Shown: positions 1 through 13,289 of the stretch, piece by piece
Layout of the letters: each line of letters begins with the position of its first letter
Numbering within the stretch: the first letter of the stretch is position 1
From: Lucifuga dentata
Taxonomy: Eukaryota > Chordata > Actinopteri > Ophidiiformes > Bythitidae
Direction of reading: 5' to 3'
NCBI GenBank assembly: GCA_014773175.1
Contig: VXCM01000715.1
Coordinates: forward strand, 1 to 64,000
DNA length: 64,000 bases
Notes under the pieces: model-generated
What the model saw: the letters and a program-made list of their open reading frames with translations, nothing else
Told to the model about the DNA's origin: nothing
The model's database searches: none
Made by a program: the position numbers and the translations under genes

Positions 1-2330
1 ATTTTTTTTTTTTTTTAATATTTTGGGATGATGTCTTCACTTGTAATAATGTGTAAGTGCAAGATCAAAGCTGATGTAAGTAAGGCCTATTTATTTAATT
101 ATTGATATATTTACTTTTTTTTTTTAAAGTCGTTTCTCTGTAATCAGCAAATAAATATGTCATCTCTATTATAGCCAAGCTGCAAATTTTATTAAATGCT
201 TTTATTTTGAGATTTGACTCTCTAACTTCCAGTAATATTGCGGCTCTTTCTTTCTTCACAGCGGTGAGTAGAATACAAAAGTTTATTGGACCCCAGGCGC
301 CTTTTATTAAATCTCATAGAGCTTCATTTATTTTTCATCAAATATTAACAAAGTGAATATCCTAAAGTACTGCAGGTAATTTCACTAATAATGTAAACAC
401 AGCTATGGCTTCTGTAATCTCACCTTGCCTTTCTCTCTTTGATGATTTCTAATAGCATATGAATTTGGGCATTAATGACTGGTCTTTCTTTTTAGCTAAA
501 GCAAAGGAAGATAACATGGCAAAAATATTTACTTGATTTTGATTATGCATATGAAATAGAAACACAGCATTAAAGCAAAAGTTTGAAATGTTGAATTTCT
601 TGTTGAAAGTAGACAGCCTACGGGAGCTATTTTAAGATGAACCTTTTTGTCCCCTAGCAGCACTCCTAAAGAAAATTAATTAAATTCTGATCACAGATTA
701 ATTTTCAAGCATGTACACATAGCAGAAATTAGTCCTGTTCTCAGCTTGTTACCTTATTACATAAAAACAGATGCAGAACAGTTTTAGAGTAAGAAAAACA
801 AGCTGATTCAAAAAAAAAAAAAAAAAAAAAAAAACGGCATTAACAAAATACTGATTCTGCTACATTTGTCTTGTTCTAATAATGGCCAAAAGAGTTTGAC
901 ACCAGTGTAAAAACATTATATTTTTCCATATCCATGCCCAAAGTTAATGCATGTTAAAAACTACCTTAAAACTTATGCACTATTAATTTGAAAGGCAAAT
1001 GCCCAAACAAGAAGTTTTTTGCTAGTGGAATGCCTTTTATTTTGACTCAGAGAATGATTTTTTCTGATAACTTTTTGTCCATGGCTGTTTTGCCTGATAC
1101 CTATACCCGATATCAATTGTACAACACCTTTGAGCTGATGTTTTCCTGAGGCCTGATGCCTTTTGGTGTGAGGAATGATACAGTTTTATCTGAAGTCTGA
1201 GAACTGCTGCTGAGCTCTCACAGTGTCCTAAAATGTGCACTGTACCCTGGATACAATTCACAGATAAAGATGATTTTCTGCACTGGTTGTGACCAAGTTT
1301 AAATAAACATAAATCATCATTTGGAATAAATGAAGATAAAGGAAGACTGAAGTTATTTAAGGGCTGAAGTCGAAAGCATTCAACAAGAAGCAATTACATT
1401 TTATTTTCTCATTTTGAATCTTAGTGCGTTGGTAGTTTAACTCAGCAATTACCCAGCCTTCTAAAACATCCTGTAACTCTCCAACTCCTCATCTTTCTAG
1501 CAGAGGTGAGCTGTAGGAGACCCTGCACCGCGGCACCCAGATCTCCCTGTGGAGCCAAGAAAAAAGAACATTTCCCAACACGATATTTAAAAAGTTTCAT
1601 GTTATTGTTAATGCTGCTGAGAATGACTGTAACTGCCCCCACAAAACCAAGGTGAATTATTCATGTAAATCTTGAATCATAATGCAGATGCACGAACACC
1701 TCACTCCCACATGCGAGCGCCTTACTATTCTGAGACATCTTTGATAGACAGTCTCTTTAACCTTATGGCACTGTCACTAATGATTCACAGCTCTTCTTTA
1801 TTGTACCAAAGCCACACGACTTGACTGCAAAGACACATATAATGAGTATATGTGCGTAAGCAGCAAACAGTGATACTCTACCCCAGAAGTATTACATTTC
1901 CATTTCAAATCTTAAGTGTAAAGTTAAATAGATATACCATCAACTTCCAGCAGTAGGTCTGGCTAAATGGTGGTACATGATCTGGCTGTTTGTGCCATTT
2001 CATTTCAAGAACCCCATGAAGAGTGAAGAGTACTTTGGAAGTGAATTGACCAATTAAATATCGACATTAGCAGAAGGAGCTTCTTGAAGTGAAGAAAGTG
2101 CATATGGCTCTGAAATGCAAATATGCTTTCCTTTGTACCCCTCATTACACTGCTGCTTTCGCCATATTAAAGAAAACATCACAGCAAAGCACAAAACAAT
2201 TTGCCGTTGTGCTGCAGAGACAATCTGTACAACATGAAAATCAGAGCCTCATAATGAGGAATACACTGGCAGTTAAAGCTTCTTTAATACAACTGCGTCC
2301 CACATGATTCTTCTGGGAAAAGATCTATCA
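1..2330. other. Intergenic, nothing recognised
   Basis: AT-rich sequence with T- and A-runs (for example A at 810-834). The 118- and 66-residue minus-strand frames have no family signature. I see no splice-flanked coding segment and no transposon hallmark. Confidence 0.6.
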
Positions 2331-2390
2331 ATCTGATCTGATCTGATCTGATCTAATCTAATCTAATCTAATCTAATCTAATCTAATCTA
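2331..2390. repeat. Pentanucleotide satellite (TGATC)n to (TAATC)n
   Basis: A run of ATCTG units switches cleanly to ATCTA units, that is one base change fixed in the 3' part of the array. Confidence 0.95.
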
Positions 2391-2469
2391 TTTTATTCAT
2401 CTTAAACTATTAAAATTCACCAGATAATGTGATTTTTTTTTCTTTTTTTAGATAATGTGAAGTTTAGAA

Positions 2470-2735
2470 TGAATTAATCTATCAATCAATCAATTAATCT
2501 AGCACTCAATTGATTAGTCAGTTTATAAGACAGTCAGACAATCTATCTGTCAATGAACCAGTCAATCAGTGAGTCAATCAATAAGTCAGTCAGTCAATCA
2601 TCGATCAGTCAGCCAATCATTTGTCAGTGTAGCAGTTAATAAATGAGGCAACAAATCAATTAATTAGTCAGTCAGTCAATTAACGAGTCAACCAATCAAT
2701 GAGTTAATCAGTCAGTCAATCAATCAATCCATCCA
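2470..2735. repeat. Degenerate tetranucleotide repeat (CAAT/CAGT)
   Basis: An irregular mixture of TCAA, TCAG, TTAA and GTCA units over about 265 bp, an old decayed microsatellite. Confidence 0.85.
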
Positions 2736-3363
2736 CATGAATTACAGTGTCAGTCTTGAAAGGCGTATTGATGTTGTTTCACACTAAAGCGGCACTAAGC
2801 ATGAACCTGTTTGAGCCACATTATGATAACAGAACCATCTGCTGGTTATAAAAGAAGCTTAAGGCGTTCAATTTTGCCTTTACAGAAGCTTTAAAAATCC
2901 AATTGCTCATCTCAGGCGAAGGGGCACATTTTACCTGAAGTGTTTCATCATCCTCAGACTGTTTGCCTGTAAAGTTTAACTCATTTTCTGTGGTCACATT
3001 CTGCAATTATTTCAATGTAGACGTGGGCTGAATCACACCTGTTGCCCAATACAAATCATAGTTGCTATTGTAATACAGAATTTCTTATTATAAAACTCCT
3101 CAGCAAAGCCAGCCACACTCAGCTTCTATCACAAAATCTCTTCACCCTTTGATATACCAATCTATGTCATATAGCATCAGAGTTGGCATCTGTGGACTTG
3201 TGAGGTATTATCTGATTATGGAGACAGCATTCAATTGTGTTAATAATTCATTCTGAATGCATTCTGCATTTACGCTGTCAGCACTACAAAATGAGCAATC
3301 ACATTATTCAAATTACATCATAAAAACTAACACAAAATTAATTACACTGTTATCAACTTTTTG

Positions 3364-3366
<3 letters not shown>

Positions 3367-3401
<35 letters not shown>
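3367..3401. repeat. (TG)n microsatellite
   Basis: About 17 uninterrupted TG dinucleotides. Confidence 0.98.
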
Positions 3402-3402
<1 letters not shown>

Positions 3403-3848
3403 AGACCTGTAGAAGCAGAGCCACTGTAGAGATTACAGCTTTCAGTCTTTTTCTCTTTGCCTCTATACTTTGCTCACCTGGAATTGGTCAGTTTTTCCAG
3501 TCTTCCTATGCAATCAGACTGAACAGCAACCGTCATGGAAGAATTTGCTGGAAACAGCTACCATTTCAAGTAGGCTGCACAACATGTGACTATGAGACAG
3601 TCACACTATGGGACAAACTCATTTATTGAGTTCATTTTACTATTTAAATTACTTTCTTGTCTCTTTTCCTTAGCCTTGAATGGATGAATTGGTAAACAAA
3701 AAACACTGCTTATGCTGGCTGACTGAAGATCTTTGATTATATAGAAAGTAGTTTGGGCTCAGTGTGCAGTTATAATGCAGGAAAAGTTGACTTATTTTTA
3801 TATACATCAGTGTTCCTGTGACAGTTATGAGCATCTTTTCAGCTACAG

Positions 3849-3881
3849 CAAATGCCCTGACTAGTATAGTCAGGGCATTTG
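3849..3881. repeat. Perfect 15-bp inverted repeat, 3-nt loop
   Basis: CAAATGCCCTGACTA, loop GTA, then the exact reverse complement ending GGGCATTTG. Confidence 0.95.
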
Positions 3882-4984
3882 AAGGAGGAATTCAAGAAAA
3901 CTTACAAAAGTCTTAAAGTTTTTTGTTTTGAATGAGAGATATGATTCATCCTGGGCAATATCTATACCCATTCTACCCATCCTTCAAACCTGTCACACTC
4001 ATTGTAGTTATTTGTTGTGTTGCACAGGTGGTGAGCACTATACGAGGGATTATTGTCCAAAGCAACACCCTTCTGCTCAAAACATTTACACAAAGTAGAT
4101 CTGACATGGAATTAACAATGAGCATCAATTATCCATGATTATACCATGATGATATACCACGGTGTTGTGTTTTTTGTGCATAAGTGTGGAACTACACACA
4201 TAATAAAGGAGAGCTAGAAAAATTTAACACACCTTCTTTGAATAACAACAAAGACTTTTCTTAGAGGTTACATGTCTCTTGAAAGCCATCTTTACCTTCT
4301 GAAAGTCTGTCATCACCCACATTTTGTAAAATCTCTTAAACATGTCTTAATTGTCATGAGCTCTGATTTCTTTATGGATGATTGTGTAGAGGCTCTGGCT
4401 CTATGAACATTACACTTTTACCTCAGTGTGATGTGAACATGTTTTCTTTGTACCTGAGGTGCTTTTTCTTCAAGTACATAATCACCCAAAAAGCTTAATG
4501 GATTTTCTTTTTTTTTTTTTTTTTTTTTTTTTTTTGTGCCAATAAATTAGGGCTGACATACTGAAAGAGTTGCACTGGTAGTTTTCCACTCACTGAATAA
4601 TGGAAATATCAAAATAAACACAGCATATGCAGCGGGAAAGTTGGCAAATGCATTTTAAGGATGACAGGCTATAAAGTATTTTCTGACAGCTTATTACGTG
4701 GCCTGTTTTGAAAATCAGGTACAAACCATCTACATTATGATTTCTTAGCAGAATAGGTATAGGCAGGATAATTCTTTTTTTTTTTTTTNTTTTTTTTTTT
4801 TTTAATTTTATTTATTTATTTTTTTTTTAAGGAATGACAGCATATTTTCTACGATAGAGTAAATTAAGCCACTATGATTTGGCAGTCAGTCTGCTACTGA
4901 CTTCCGAATAGAATAGAACAGAACAGAATAGGATGCCCTGATTTAATAGACAGACAAAAGATTTAAGAGCTGTCTTATTTAATG

Positions 4985-5203
4985 TGATGAATTACTTATC
5001 TCATGTATGTTTCAAGTCTCCACAAGTTGATTTTTTTATAGCATACTGAAATGAACTGAAACCAATGGCAGTTGGGAAGTTAAGAAAACAATTCTAATAT
5101 TTACCACTCCAGTAGTATGTTTCGGAAAATGGTTGGCAGTAATGTAACATGTATGCAGTACTTATTGGGCTCCAAAATGAAAAATCACAGATTTGTCCTT
5201 TAA
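4985..5203 (+). mobile_element. TTAA-flanked MITE family, right-half copy
   Basis: Shares the 14,470-14,704 segment: TCAAGTCTCCACAAGTTGAT, then AAACCAATGGC, then GGAAAATGGTTGGCAGTAA, then TTATTGGGCTCC, ending TGTCCTTTAA. The left terminal repeat is missing. Confidence 0.75.
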
Positions 5204-8200
5204 TTTCTCAATTTTATTATATATTATTTAATTTTATTGCACTCATTTTTTCTGTTATTTTTCTTAGAGTTGGCAGCTTGTCGGTTAGGTGCTCCATTTT
5301 CAGTTTGCTAAGAGGTGGCACTTGTGTGTGAGTTTGATATAGTACTAGTTAGCTGTAGTACATCCATTACCATGACAACAAGAAGCATTAAACATGTTGT
5401 TATTGCCGACATAAAATCTATTGCCCACGTTAACAGGTTACCCCTTCAAGTCCAACAAGAGGGTCAATAAAGTTCATTATATCTGCTGCTTTCTGCATTA
5501 ATGTGGCTTCCTACTCTTTCTTTCTTTTTTCTTTTTTTTGGAATCTCACTATCTGTAAAGTTTGTGTTTGTTACAGTATCAAAAAAGAAGAAATATGTGA
5601 TTACATGTTTCTGAGAGAAACAACACCCATAGCCACAGAAGGTTACCCTCCTTGTCCTCTAAGGATGGTGTGTGTTACTGTCACGTTAACGTGGTCAAAG
5701 CAGCAAATCGAGCCCCACACCTGCTCCCACCTTGTTACAGTGACTGCTTTAATACAAAATGTGCACTGTGTTAAGAACCTGTTCCTCCCATCTACAGGAC
5801 CTTTAAATCAACAGCGCTCTCCCTGCTCCTCTGCAGGTGTGCTGGCATCATCATTCATAACATTATCGGTTCTCTGTTCCCTGCAGTGGAACAACAGCAG
5901 CGCTCCCTCATTCTCATTCTTCTGCTAACATCTTTTTATCAGTCATCCTCATTGCCTAGTAAACCACAGTGCAGACAGGTGTCATTAATAACAGGTGGAG
6001 TTAATGGTATTTTTCTTTGGATAATAAGATTTTTTGGTAGATTGTTATCACATCCCACACAAAACTGAGTGCCTTTATATACATATTCAGGTAGATTATA
6101 TGCATATTTTAAGAGTTTTTATTGGGTTTTTCTGCCTGTATGAGTTCAAGCCAGTGTCAAAGTGACGTGATATGGACCTTATAAGTTATGGGCCACCAGA
6201 GGAAAGGAAAATGAGACGAACAAAAAAATGACGAAAAACCTCATACACTGCAACCCCATTTACACTCCCCCTCCCACACTCTCCCACTCACTCACCCACC
6301 TCAACAGAAAACAGCCATCTCTATCTTCAAACCGCAGGTCAGCAAAGATGTGCAATGAAGTAATTAAATAAATCAAAAAGACAAAGTTGGAATACAATAT
6401 AAATACCAGAGAAGTAAACACAGGTAAACAATGACTCAATAATTATGCCTATGAACATTCAATTTTTCAGTTAATGGACACACTGCCATTTATTGCCATA
6501 TGAAAATGAAAAACAGAAATTTGTTTCAAGGACCTCCCCAGTAGGTTATATTTCTTAGCATACAAATTTTAATTGTGCAGAGATGTGAAGATGAGCGTGG
6601 TCAATCAAAAAGTGGCTCGTTAAAGGCCTCCACTTTCCCTTTTATGACATGCACACTGATCACAGCGTGGATTGCCATTTGTTATCTAGCAGTAGTATGA
6701 TTACATGCTTGATTAAATCTGTGGCTACAGCCGAGCTGCAGCTCAGCATAATGAAATCTGATATCCTGGCTAAAAGAGGGCTGTATGCAGAATATTGCTG
6801 CTGTAAAAAAAAAAAAAAAAANTAAAAAAAAAAAAAAAAGATAAATGCCCACAGATTCCTCATCTACCATCTCCTTCCTCCTTGTGTCCTTGAGCTCAAA
6901 TGAAAGCCAACGGAAATGAGACCCTGAAAAGAGAGGCCACGTGTTTGTAGATCTACGAGCCACAGATACTCATCTCTTATCTTTCTGTGTTAATCAGACC
7001 AGAGTGCAAGCCTGATGGTTCCTACCACCAAGGAGCTATGCTAGAGTTATCAAGCCCACATAGTGGAAGCACAGAAAATCTTCAAAGTTACTCATAAGAT
7101 CTCATATCTCTGCCATCGAACAAGACACGAGCCTAGGAACAAATTTGAATAATATACTGGCATAAAGAGAAAGAAACAGCCATAATAAACATAATATTTT
7201 CCTGGCTCTCTCTGCATAAGCATCAAAGTTGTCAAATTGTTTGCAGGCTGTTAAATCAGTATCATCTCACTTAATTAAGTATATCTTAAATCACTATCAT
7301 CTCATGAGTGGTTGTTGCATGTTTTTAGCTCTGTTTGTTACGAAACAGCAATTCCATTAATGTGCCCCATATTGAGTCTATCATGGAATAAATATGCCAG
7401 ATTTTTGCAGAACTTTTTGAGTAATCCCCCTAACAAGCAAACCAACCAACCAGTCAACAAACATGGGTGAAAAAACATAACCTTGTTGGGAGATGTAACA
7501 AGGGTGGACATAGGACACGTCACCCTCTCATTATAGCAGGAATCTCGCTATAAGTAAATCTATGTTTATTTCCGTTGAGGAGATGTGCATGTGTAATTGT
7601 GTGTAAAGGGCTACTTGATTGCATGTTGTATATAAGAGTTTATTCTGTAGTAGCTAACATCACTTGGAACTGCGTATGTATGAGCATAGGGCGGGCTACT
7701 TAGCTTAATTTCTCCAATGTTAAAACGTGTCAGCACATGGAGGACAAGGCTTTTGCTCGCTCTCCCACTGTTTGCTGGTGCTGTGACCCTGACAGATAAC
7801 AAACAGCTGCACCACAGGGGATATGGCACTACAATGCATCATGGAAGCAATGTTAGTCATTCTGTGTTCCCCCTTCTCTTCTATGTTCCCCTTTCATCTC
7901 CGCTTCACACATCCTACGCTGTCATTCCAGCAATTTGTATTTGTCAGTGCAAGCTGCTTCTGAATGTCGTCTAAGGCCTGCTGTGTCTCGCCTCCCAGAC
8001 AATAAGAAACATCAGTAAACTAGTGTTTAGGAAGCATGGCAAATGAAAGAGATCAATCCTGCTACATTTGCATAGTCTACGTATGGGAGATGGTGTCTAA
8101 GTGCTGCAAGGTTACAAGCTATTGTCACAAAAGGAGTACTTTGGTTTGGGTATAATCATGAAAGCATGGGAACTTGTTTGCTAATAATTTATCATGGTAA

Positions 8201-9080
8201 CTTGGTACACAGACATGACAAAGTGACACATGACAAAGTGTTTCCTGACATTGTATAGAACAGACAGAATTAGGCCACAGAAACACCCTAAGGAGTCCAA
8301 TTAAAGGATCTATTATTAGCGAGCAACAGTAAAAACAGTGGGGTTAATAGCTTTTAAGTTATTCAGCTAATTACCAGCCACAGCTTCCTGAAAACCCCAC
8401 AGAGTAAAGGCACGTTCATCGTCTCCTATACTGGAGTAAACTTTTAAAGGTTCAGGTTATAAAGGTCATACACAAGGCTGTAATGATTATCATCATGAGC
8501 CTTTTTTGGAGTATGATCAGAAGACCACGTGACATAAAGTGACAAGAAAAAAATGGAATGAAATACTAGATGGAAAGTCAGGGAGATAAAAGAGGGGAAG
8601 AGGGTCCTGAGACTGTTTTAACAGCACCAATTATTGGATTGCCCATAAGTTACTTGAAAAATTTACTATGCCAAACACTCTGGGGCTTTGACAGTTTTGC
8701 TGGCTATGTTTAATCCTTAACTTGTCCTCTGGCAGTTTAGCAGATCCTGATGAAGGGAGAGATAACAGAAAACTCAAGAGCATGCTGTGCTGACTGCCAA
8801 AGCACTGCTATGTCTCTAGGTCCAAGTCTTGTAACACTGAGCATTGAGGCGCTGCCAGAGTGACACTTACAAGAATAGAAGCATTTTACTTACATTTAAT
8901 AAAATGCCTCGAGAAAGGGTGCTAACAGAGGTTTGTTGTGGGTGGCAGCTACCGTATTTTCTATTGGTGTTAGGGTGGACTGTTAATTTGAACGAACTGG
9001 AAAAGGCAACAGAAAGTATTCAATGTAGAGCAAAAGTAGAGATTAAAACTAGTACTCATTAATATTTTGTTGATTATTCT
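5204..9080. other. Intergenic, nothing recognised
   Basis: Includes a 141-residue open frame (5503-5928) with no recognisable motif, and an A-run with an N at 6822. No splice-bounded coding exon or transposon hallmark found. Confidence 0.55.
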
Positions 9081-9865
9081 GTTCAGGGTTGTGGGCTGGA
9101 ACCTATCCCAGCATTCACTTGGGAAGAGGTACACACCTCTTCCCTGTCACAGGGATAACACAGAGACAAACTCATTAACGTCCATGGGCAAGTTAAGAGT
9201 GGCAACATTTGCAATTCAACATACAAGCACAACATGATTCTTTGATCTTTTGTTCACGTGTGGCTCTCATGTCTCAGATATGCATTGTGAAGATGTAAAT
9301 GATTAAAAAAGAACATAGAACTGAATATTCTCAGATCTGTTTTGGGCCAAATGTATATGTGGAAATAATTCAGATACATATGGAATATCAGCCAATGCAA
9401 CTGTGATCTAATTACACAAATTGGACTTTCATTGCCATTCTGATTCATATTTAATAAAATGTGATTTTCTTTTCTACTTTATCCATATACGAATGATGTG
9501 AACAACACAGATGTTTTAGTGTGTGATAAGAGGCTCCCACTGCTAGCCCCCACAGTCCAATGTCCACCCACTGCTGTACAGTGCTGCTGTGCTGATCACC
9601 CAACAAAAGGACATATGTCCCAGACAAGACAATTTTGGTGTTAAAAGCTCGCATACCAAACAAGAAAAAAATTATATATATATCTATATGTGTGTGTGTG
9701 TGTGTAATCAGAATTGAGCATCAAGAAGGCCTGTAGTGTAAACATAGCACATTTGACCTAACTTGCTTGTCTTTGGAGTAATGGAGCAAACCAGAGCACC
9801 CAGAGGAAACCCACACAGGGAGAACATGCAAACTCCACATAGAACGGCCCCAATCCAATGAATGT
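9081..9865 (-). repeat. Teleost dispersed repeat in two pieces, interrupted
   Basis: 9,090-9,205 (GGCTGGAACCTATCCCAGC, then GGATAACACAGAGACAAAC) and 9,755-9,860 (CTTGTCTTTGGAGTAATGG, then GGAGAACATGCAAACTCCAC) are the two parts of a repeat widespread in fish genomes. About 550 bp of unrelated AT-rich sequence separates them. Its superfamily cannot be read from this copy. Confidence 0.7.
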
Positions 9866-11006
9866 TTTTAATGTGAAAAGATCACTTGTGGCAAACAAAC
9901 CTAGCTCTTCAGGTTCACAGTTAGACGTTGTGATATATAGTGATGCTGAGTTTTAGCTGCTCACATCGAGCAGTATAATGCAACTATTTCCATTAGAAAA
10001 GCTCTGATAAGCCAGCCGCAGCTACCTGCCAGCACCAAATGTCACACAAATAAGGTTAAGGATGAGCTGGAGAAAAAAGTCGAACATCTGTCAAGATAAA
10101 GACCCAGATATTTTTCTCAAGAGTTGAAGACCAAAACAGAGCTAAAAAAGGAGTGAATATTGGACTTAGTGGCCAGACACGATTCCAGAGTTGCTAAACT
10201 TTCTCTGTCCTGAATTTACAAGTAGCAAGTCTTTTTAATGCTTTGGCCATAACAAATTTATGAGGCAATGATACATGAGCACTGTGTGTCATTCAACTTG
10301 TTTTGGTGTTTGTTTTTTTTTTAGTGTTTAACATAAACTAAACTGCTGTTTGACTGAGCTACTTTTATATAATCCTCCTATGTAATCCTCTCTGACACCT
10401 TGATTTCCTTAATGTATTAATCCCAGGCAGCACTCCACAGTGCTTACTGAAGTGACAAGCAAATCATACTACACTGGAAATATTTAGGGTATCTTAATGC
10501 AGCCTGAAGTCTCAAACAAATACATAAACTACACTGTGAGATATATCAGGTTGTACAAAATGTCATTTCCTTTACAAGTCTGAAAAACACTGAAAGGGAA
10601 CTTATAAATAAGGAAATATCAAAATGCATTTTCATTGTACACATTGATACGAATGATAACGAATGTTAATCACTTTGTAACCTCTTAATTTGAATAATTA
10701 ATAAAATATCAGAAGGGCTACGGAAGAAGATGGTTTACATACAAATTGACGGTAACTTTTCTCCATCACAGTCAGCCAACAATGTTATTTAAACTGAAAT
10801 GTCAGAGGATTGATATAGTGAAAGATGACATTTATTAAACTTTAGCAGCACAGTATACTATGCAAACTGAAATTTATCAAATTGTGGAGTTACTGCAGTG
10901 CTGCTAGCACATAATATTGCAAAAATAGTATGGTAACATATCATGCCAACTCTTGGTTTTGATAGCAAAACATCAAAAAGGCCAAAAGATGAAAAGATGT
11001 CACATT
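9866..11006. other. Intergenic, nothing recognised
   Basis: Unique-looking AT-rich sequence. No open frame of note and no repeat hallmark. Confidence 0.55.
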
Positions 11007-11009
11007 AAA

Positions 11010-11057
<48 letters not shown>

Positions 11058-11058
11058 A
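11007..11058. repeat. (AAAG)n microsatellite
   Basis: About 12 uninterrupted AAAG units. Confidence 0.98.
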
Positions 11059-11504
11059 ACTAGTTGGTTTAAGATGTTAATTAAGTGTATCCCCTAAGGA
11101 ATAAAAAAAGATGACACTTATTAGACTTCAATAGTTACACATGTATTGCACCAGGCACCATGTTATGCTTCAGAACAGCCTGAAGCATCATGCAGTTCCC
11201 CTTATATTTTTCAGCTGTGCATTGCTGTTGCAAACCTCCTTTTCCACAGCTATTAGGTTGAGTTCTGCAGATTGCACACCTATGGAGCAAATCATGTTCC
11301 TACAGTCATCTTGTTTTACAGCATGGAGCTTCATTCTGCTGGAGGCTGTGAAATGAGTTGACTGCAGCCACGAAGAAATGCAAATAGTCAGCAACAGTGC
11401 TGATGTAAAGTGTGGCATTCAACTGACACTCACCTGGTAACAAGGAGATGAAGAATCACACCTAAAACATTATAGCAAAAGCCAGATGCTCCATGGATTC
11501 ATGT

Positions 11505-11885
11505 TATTTAGAGGAACATACTGGCAATCATCCATGTTTGAGCCCAATATGTACAATCCACATACACGTTATGTTACTGACAACTGTTTCTAAAAATATA
11601 CCTCTTTAGCAATAAATTTTAGATTTTTTCCCTACTTTCCAGACTGCCAATGGAAATCCACTATTAAAATCAACCTGTAGAGGCTTGAAACACGATCGAG
11701 ATATGTAATCCATCACAGCGAACATTATGTCGATTAGATTTTTGTTGAAGTAAATTTATTTAATCAATCCAAGCTGCATGGAAGACAATACCAGAAAATA
11801 TAGTCCCAAGAGAACATGGCTTTTACAGAGAAATTAAATGGCCATGTCTTCTACAATTATGCATAGGTGTCAGAAGCATGGGATG
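11505..11885 (-). mobile_element. TTAA-flanked MITE family, inverted copy
   Basis: Reverse-orientation match to 14,310-14,704: AACATACTGGCAATCATCC, TTTGAGCCCAATATGTAC, CTTTCCAGACTGCCAATGG, and TTCTACAATTATGCATAGG. Its outer end has decayed to TTAG where others have TTAA. Confidence 0.7.
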
Positions 11886-11889
11886 AATT

Positions 11890-12350
11890 TCTATATTCTT
11901 ATAAAATGATAACTGCATCAATAATAACAGCCAATGTGAGTGAAATGCTGAGTTACCTTGCATTGCCAAAAAGTCTGACTTTTGGAAATATGTGTACCTC
12001 TACCCTTATAAATAGTTAACCAGGGACAAGGTTACAATTTTAATTTATTCGTGGGATTGCTCTCAAACTCCATATTGACAGACTGGATAACCATTGTACC
12101 AATTCTGATTCTGCTGGTAGCAAATATATCCTGTCTCAAAAAGGATACCCCAGTAGAATCATATTTAAGTAAATAAAAAAAATAAATAAATAAATTTAAA
12201 AAAAAAGCAATGAATGAAGGACAACTGTTAGATTCCTGGTGACAATAAAATCCTGAGTTATAAAGACTGTATGAAGTTAATGTCTTTGGACATATAACAT
12301 TTAAAAAAGGACTTCATCAATACTATAAATGCTATAAATGCAATAAATGC
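11890..12350. other. Intergenic; short A/T low-complexity patch
   Basis: An AAAT-rich patch lies at 12170-12205. Otherwise nothing recognised. Confidence 0.5.
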
Positions 12351-12354
12351 ATGC

Positions 12355-12780
12355 TTACAGTTCTCTTCAAGTCCACCATGACTTCCTTCATTTTTCTGGT
12401 GTTCAGTATCAGGTTGTTAATCAACACCACTTCTCAAGCTTCCGAACTTCCTCCCTGTAACCTGTCTCATCATTGTCTGTGAGAAGTCCAATGACTGTAG
12501 AGTTGTCAGCAAACTTTATGATTGTGTTTGATTTGTGGATGGGCGTGCAGTCGTGAGTGAACAGTGAGGAGAGGAGAGGACTCAGTACACAGTCTTGAGG
12601 TGATCAAGTAAGGATGACTGGGAAAGAGAAGTGGGTTCATATTCTAACTGTTTGGTGTCTGTTAGAAAGGAAATTCAATATCCAGTTGCACATAAGTGCG
12701 CCTGGTTATGGAGTTTGGAGGACAGCTTGGTAGGGATGATTGCGTTAAATGCCAAGCTGAAGTCTATGAGAAACAAGCAT
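12355..12780 (-). pseudogene. Non-LTR retrotransposon reverse-transcriptase fragment (decayed)
   Basis: The minus strand reads PQDCVLSPLLSSLFTHDC, then IIKFADNSTVIGLL, then DNDETGYREEVRKLEKWC followed by a stop. This is the RT palm region of a CR1/L2/Rex1-type LINE. The catalytic FADD box reads FADN (12,497-12,515), a loss of the second metal-binding Asp. Stops and frame breaks on both sides show it is dead. The exact clade is not decidable by eye. Confidence 0.8.
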
Positions 12781-13289
12781 GCATCATTCTACCAGACGGG
12801 TTAAAGCAGTGCACAGGGCAAGACCTACTACCCAAGTGTCTCTAAATGCATCATGGAAATTAACAGCTTGCATAGAAAAAGAATGAACAAGAAACAGGAC
12901 CTCCCAAACACGTGGGGCGATAGATCTGTTGCAAAACACAGACCTACAGCAGGCCTCGATTTATTCATAATCATTTTATTGAGCAAGTCATTACACGAGA
13001 GTAGATCATAAGAAATTTCTCTTTTGTCAGATAGTGTACTCTACTTTGGCTAAAGAATAACATTGAAAGGTTAATACAAGCTAATCACATACAACTCATG
13101 TCCTTATTAATGCTGGCTAGCTATGCACCCAGAACATTGGATGTAGACCAAATGTTAAAGGTTGCCCATAAATGGTAACATGTGTGAGTATAAGGGAAAA
13201 TAATTATAATAATTTTGGTGGTATGATGATAAATTGATTCAAATGTGAAGATGGGTAATAACTGCTTCTGTGTGATGGAGTGGTTTTAG

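Larger units (their letters stand above)
2736..4984. other. Intergenic; GT microsatellite, hairpin and T-runs
   Basis: Holds (GT)n at 3367-3401, a perfect 15-bp hairpin at 3849-3881, and T homopolymers at 4507-4535 and 4775-4803 (with N at 4789). No coding segment recognised. Confidence 0.7.

Noticed and set aside
2331..2735. Possible CRISPR-like or spaced repeat array
   Set aside because: Units of 4-5 bp in direct succession with no spacers; a decayed vertebrate microsatellite.
5503..5928. 141-residue plus-strand open frame
   Set aside because: No recognisable domain, and composition is that of AT-rich non-coding DNA (Phe/Ser/Cys-rich). No splice or promoter support.
6660..6963. Two minus-strand frames through an A/T run with N
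   Set aside because: Both cross the unresolved base at 6822 in a homopolymer; the Phe runs are artefacts.
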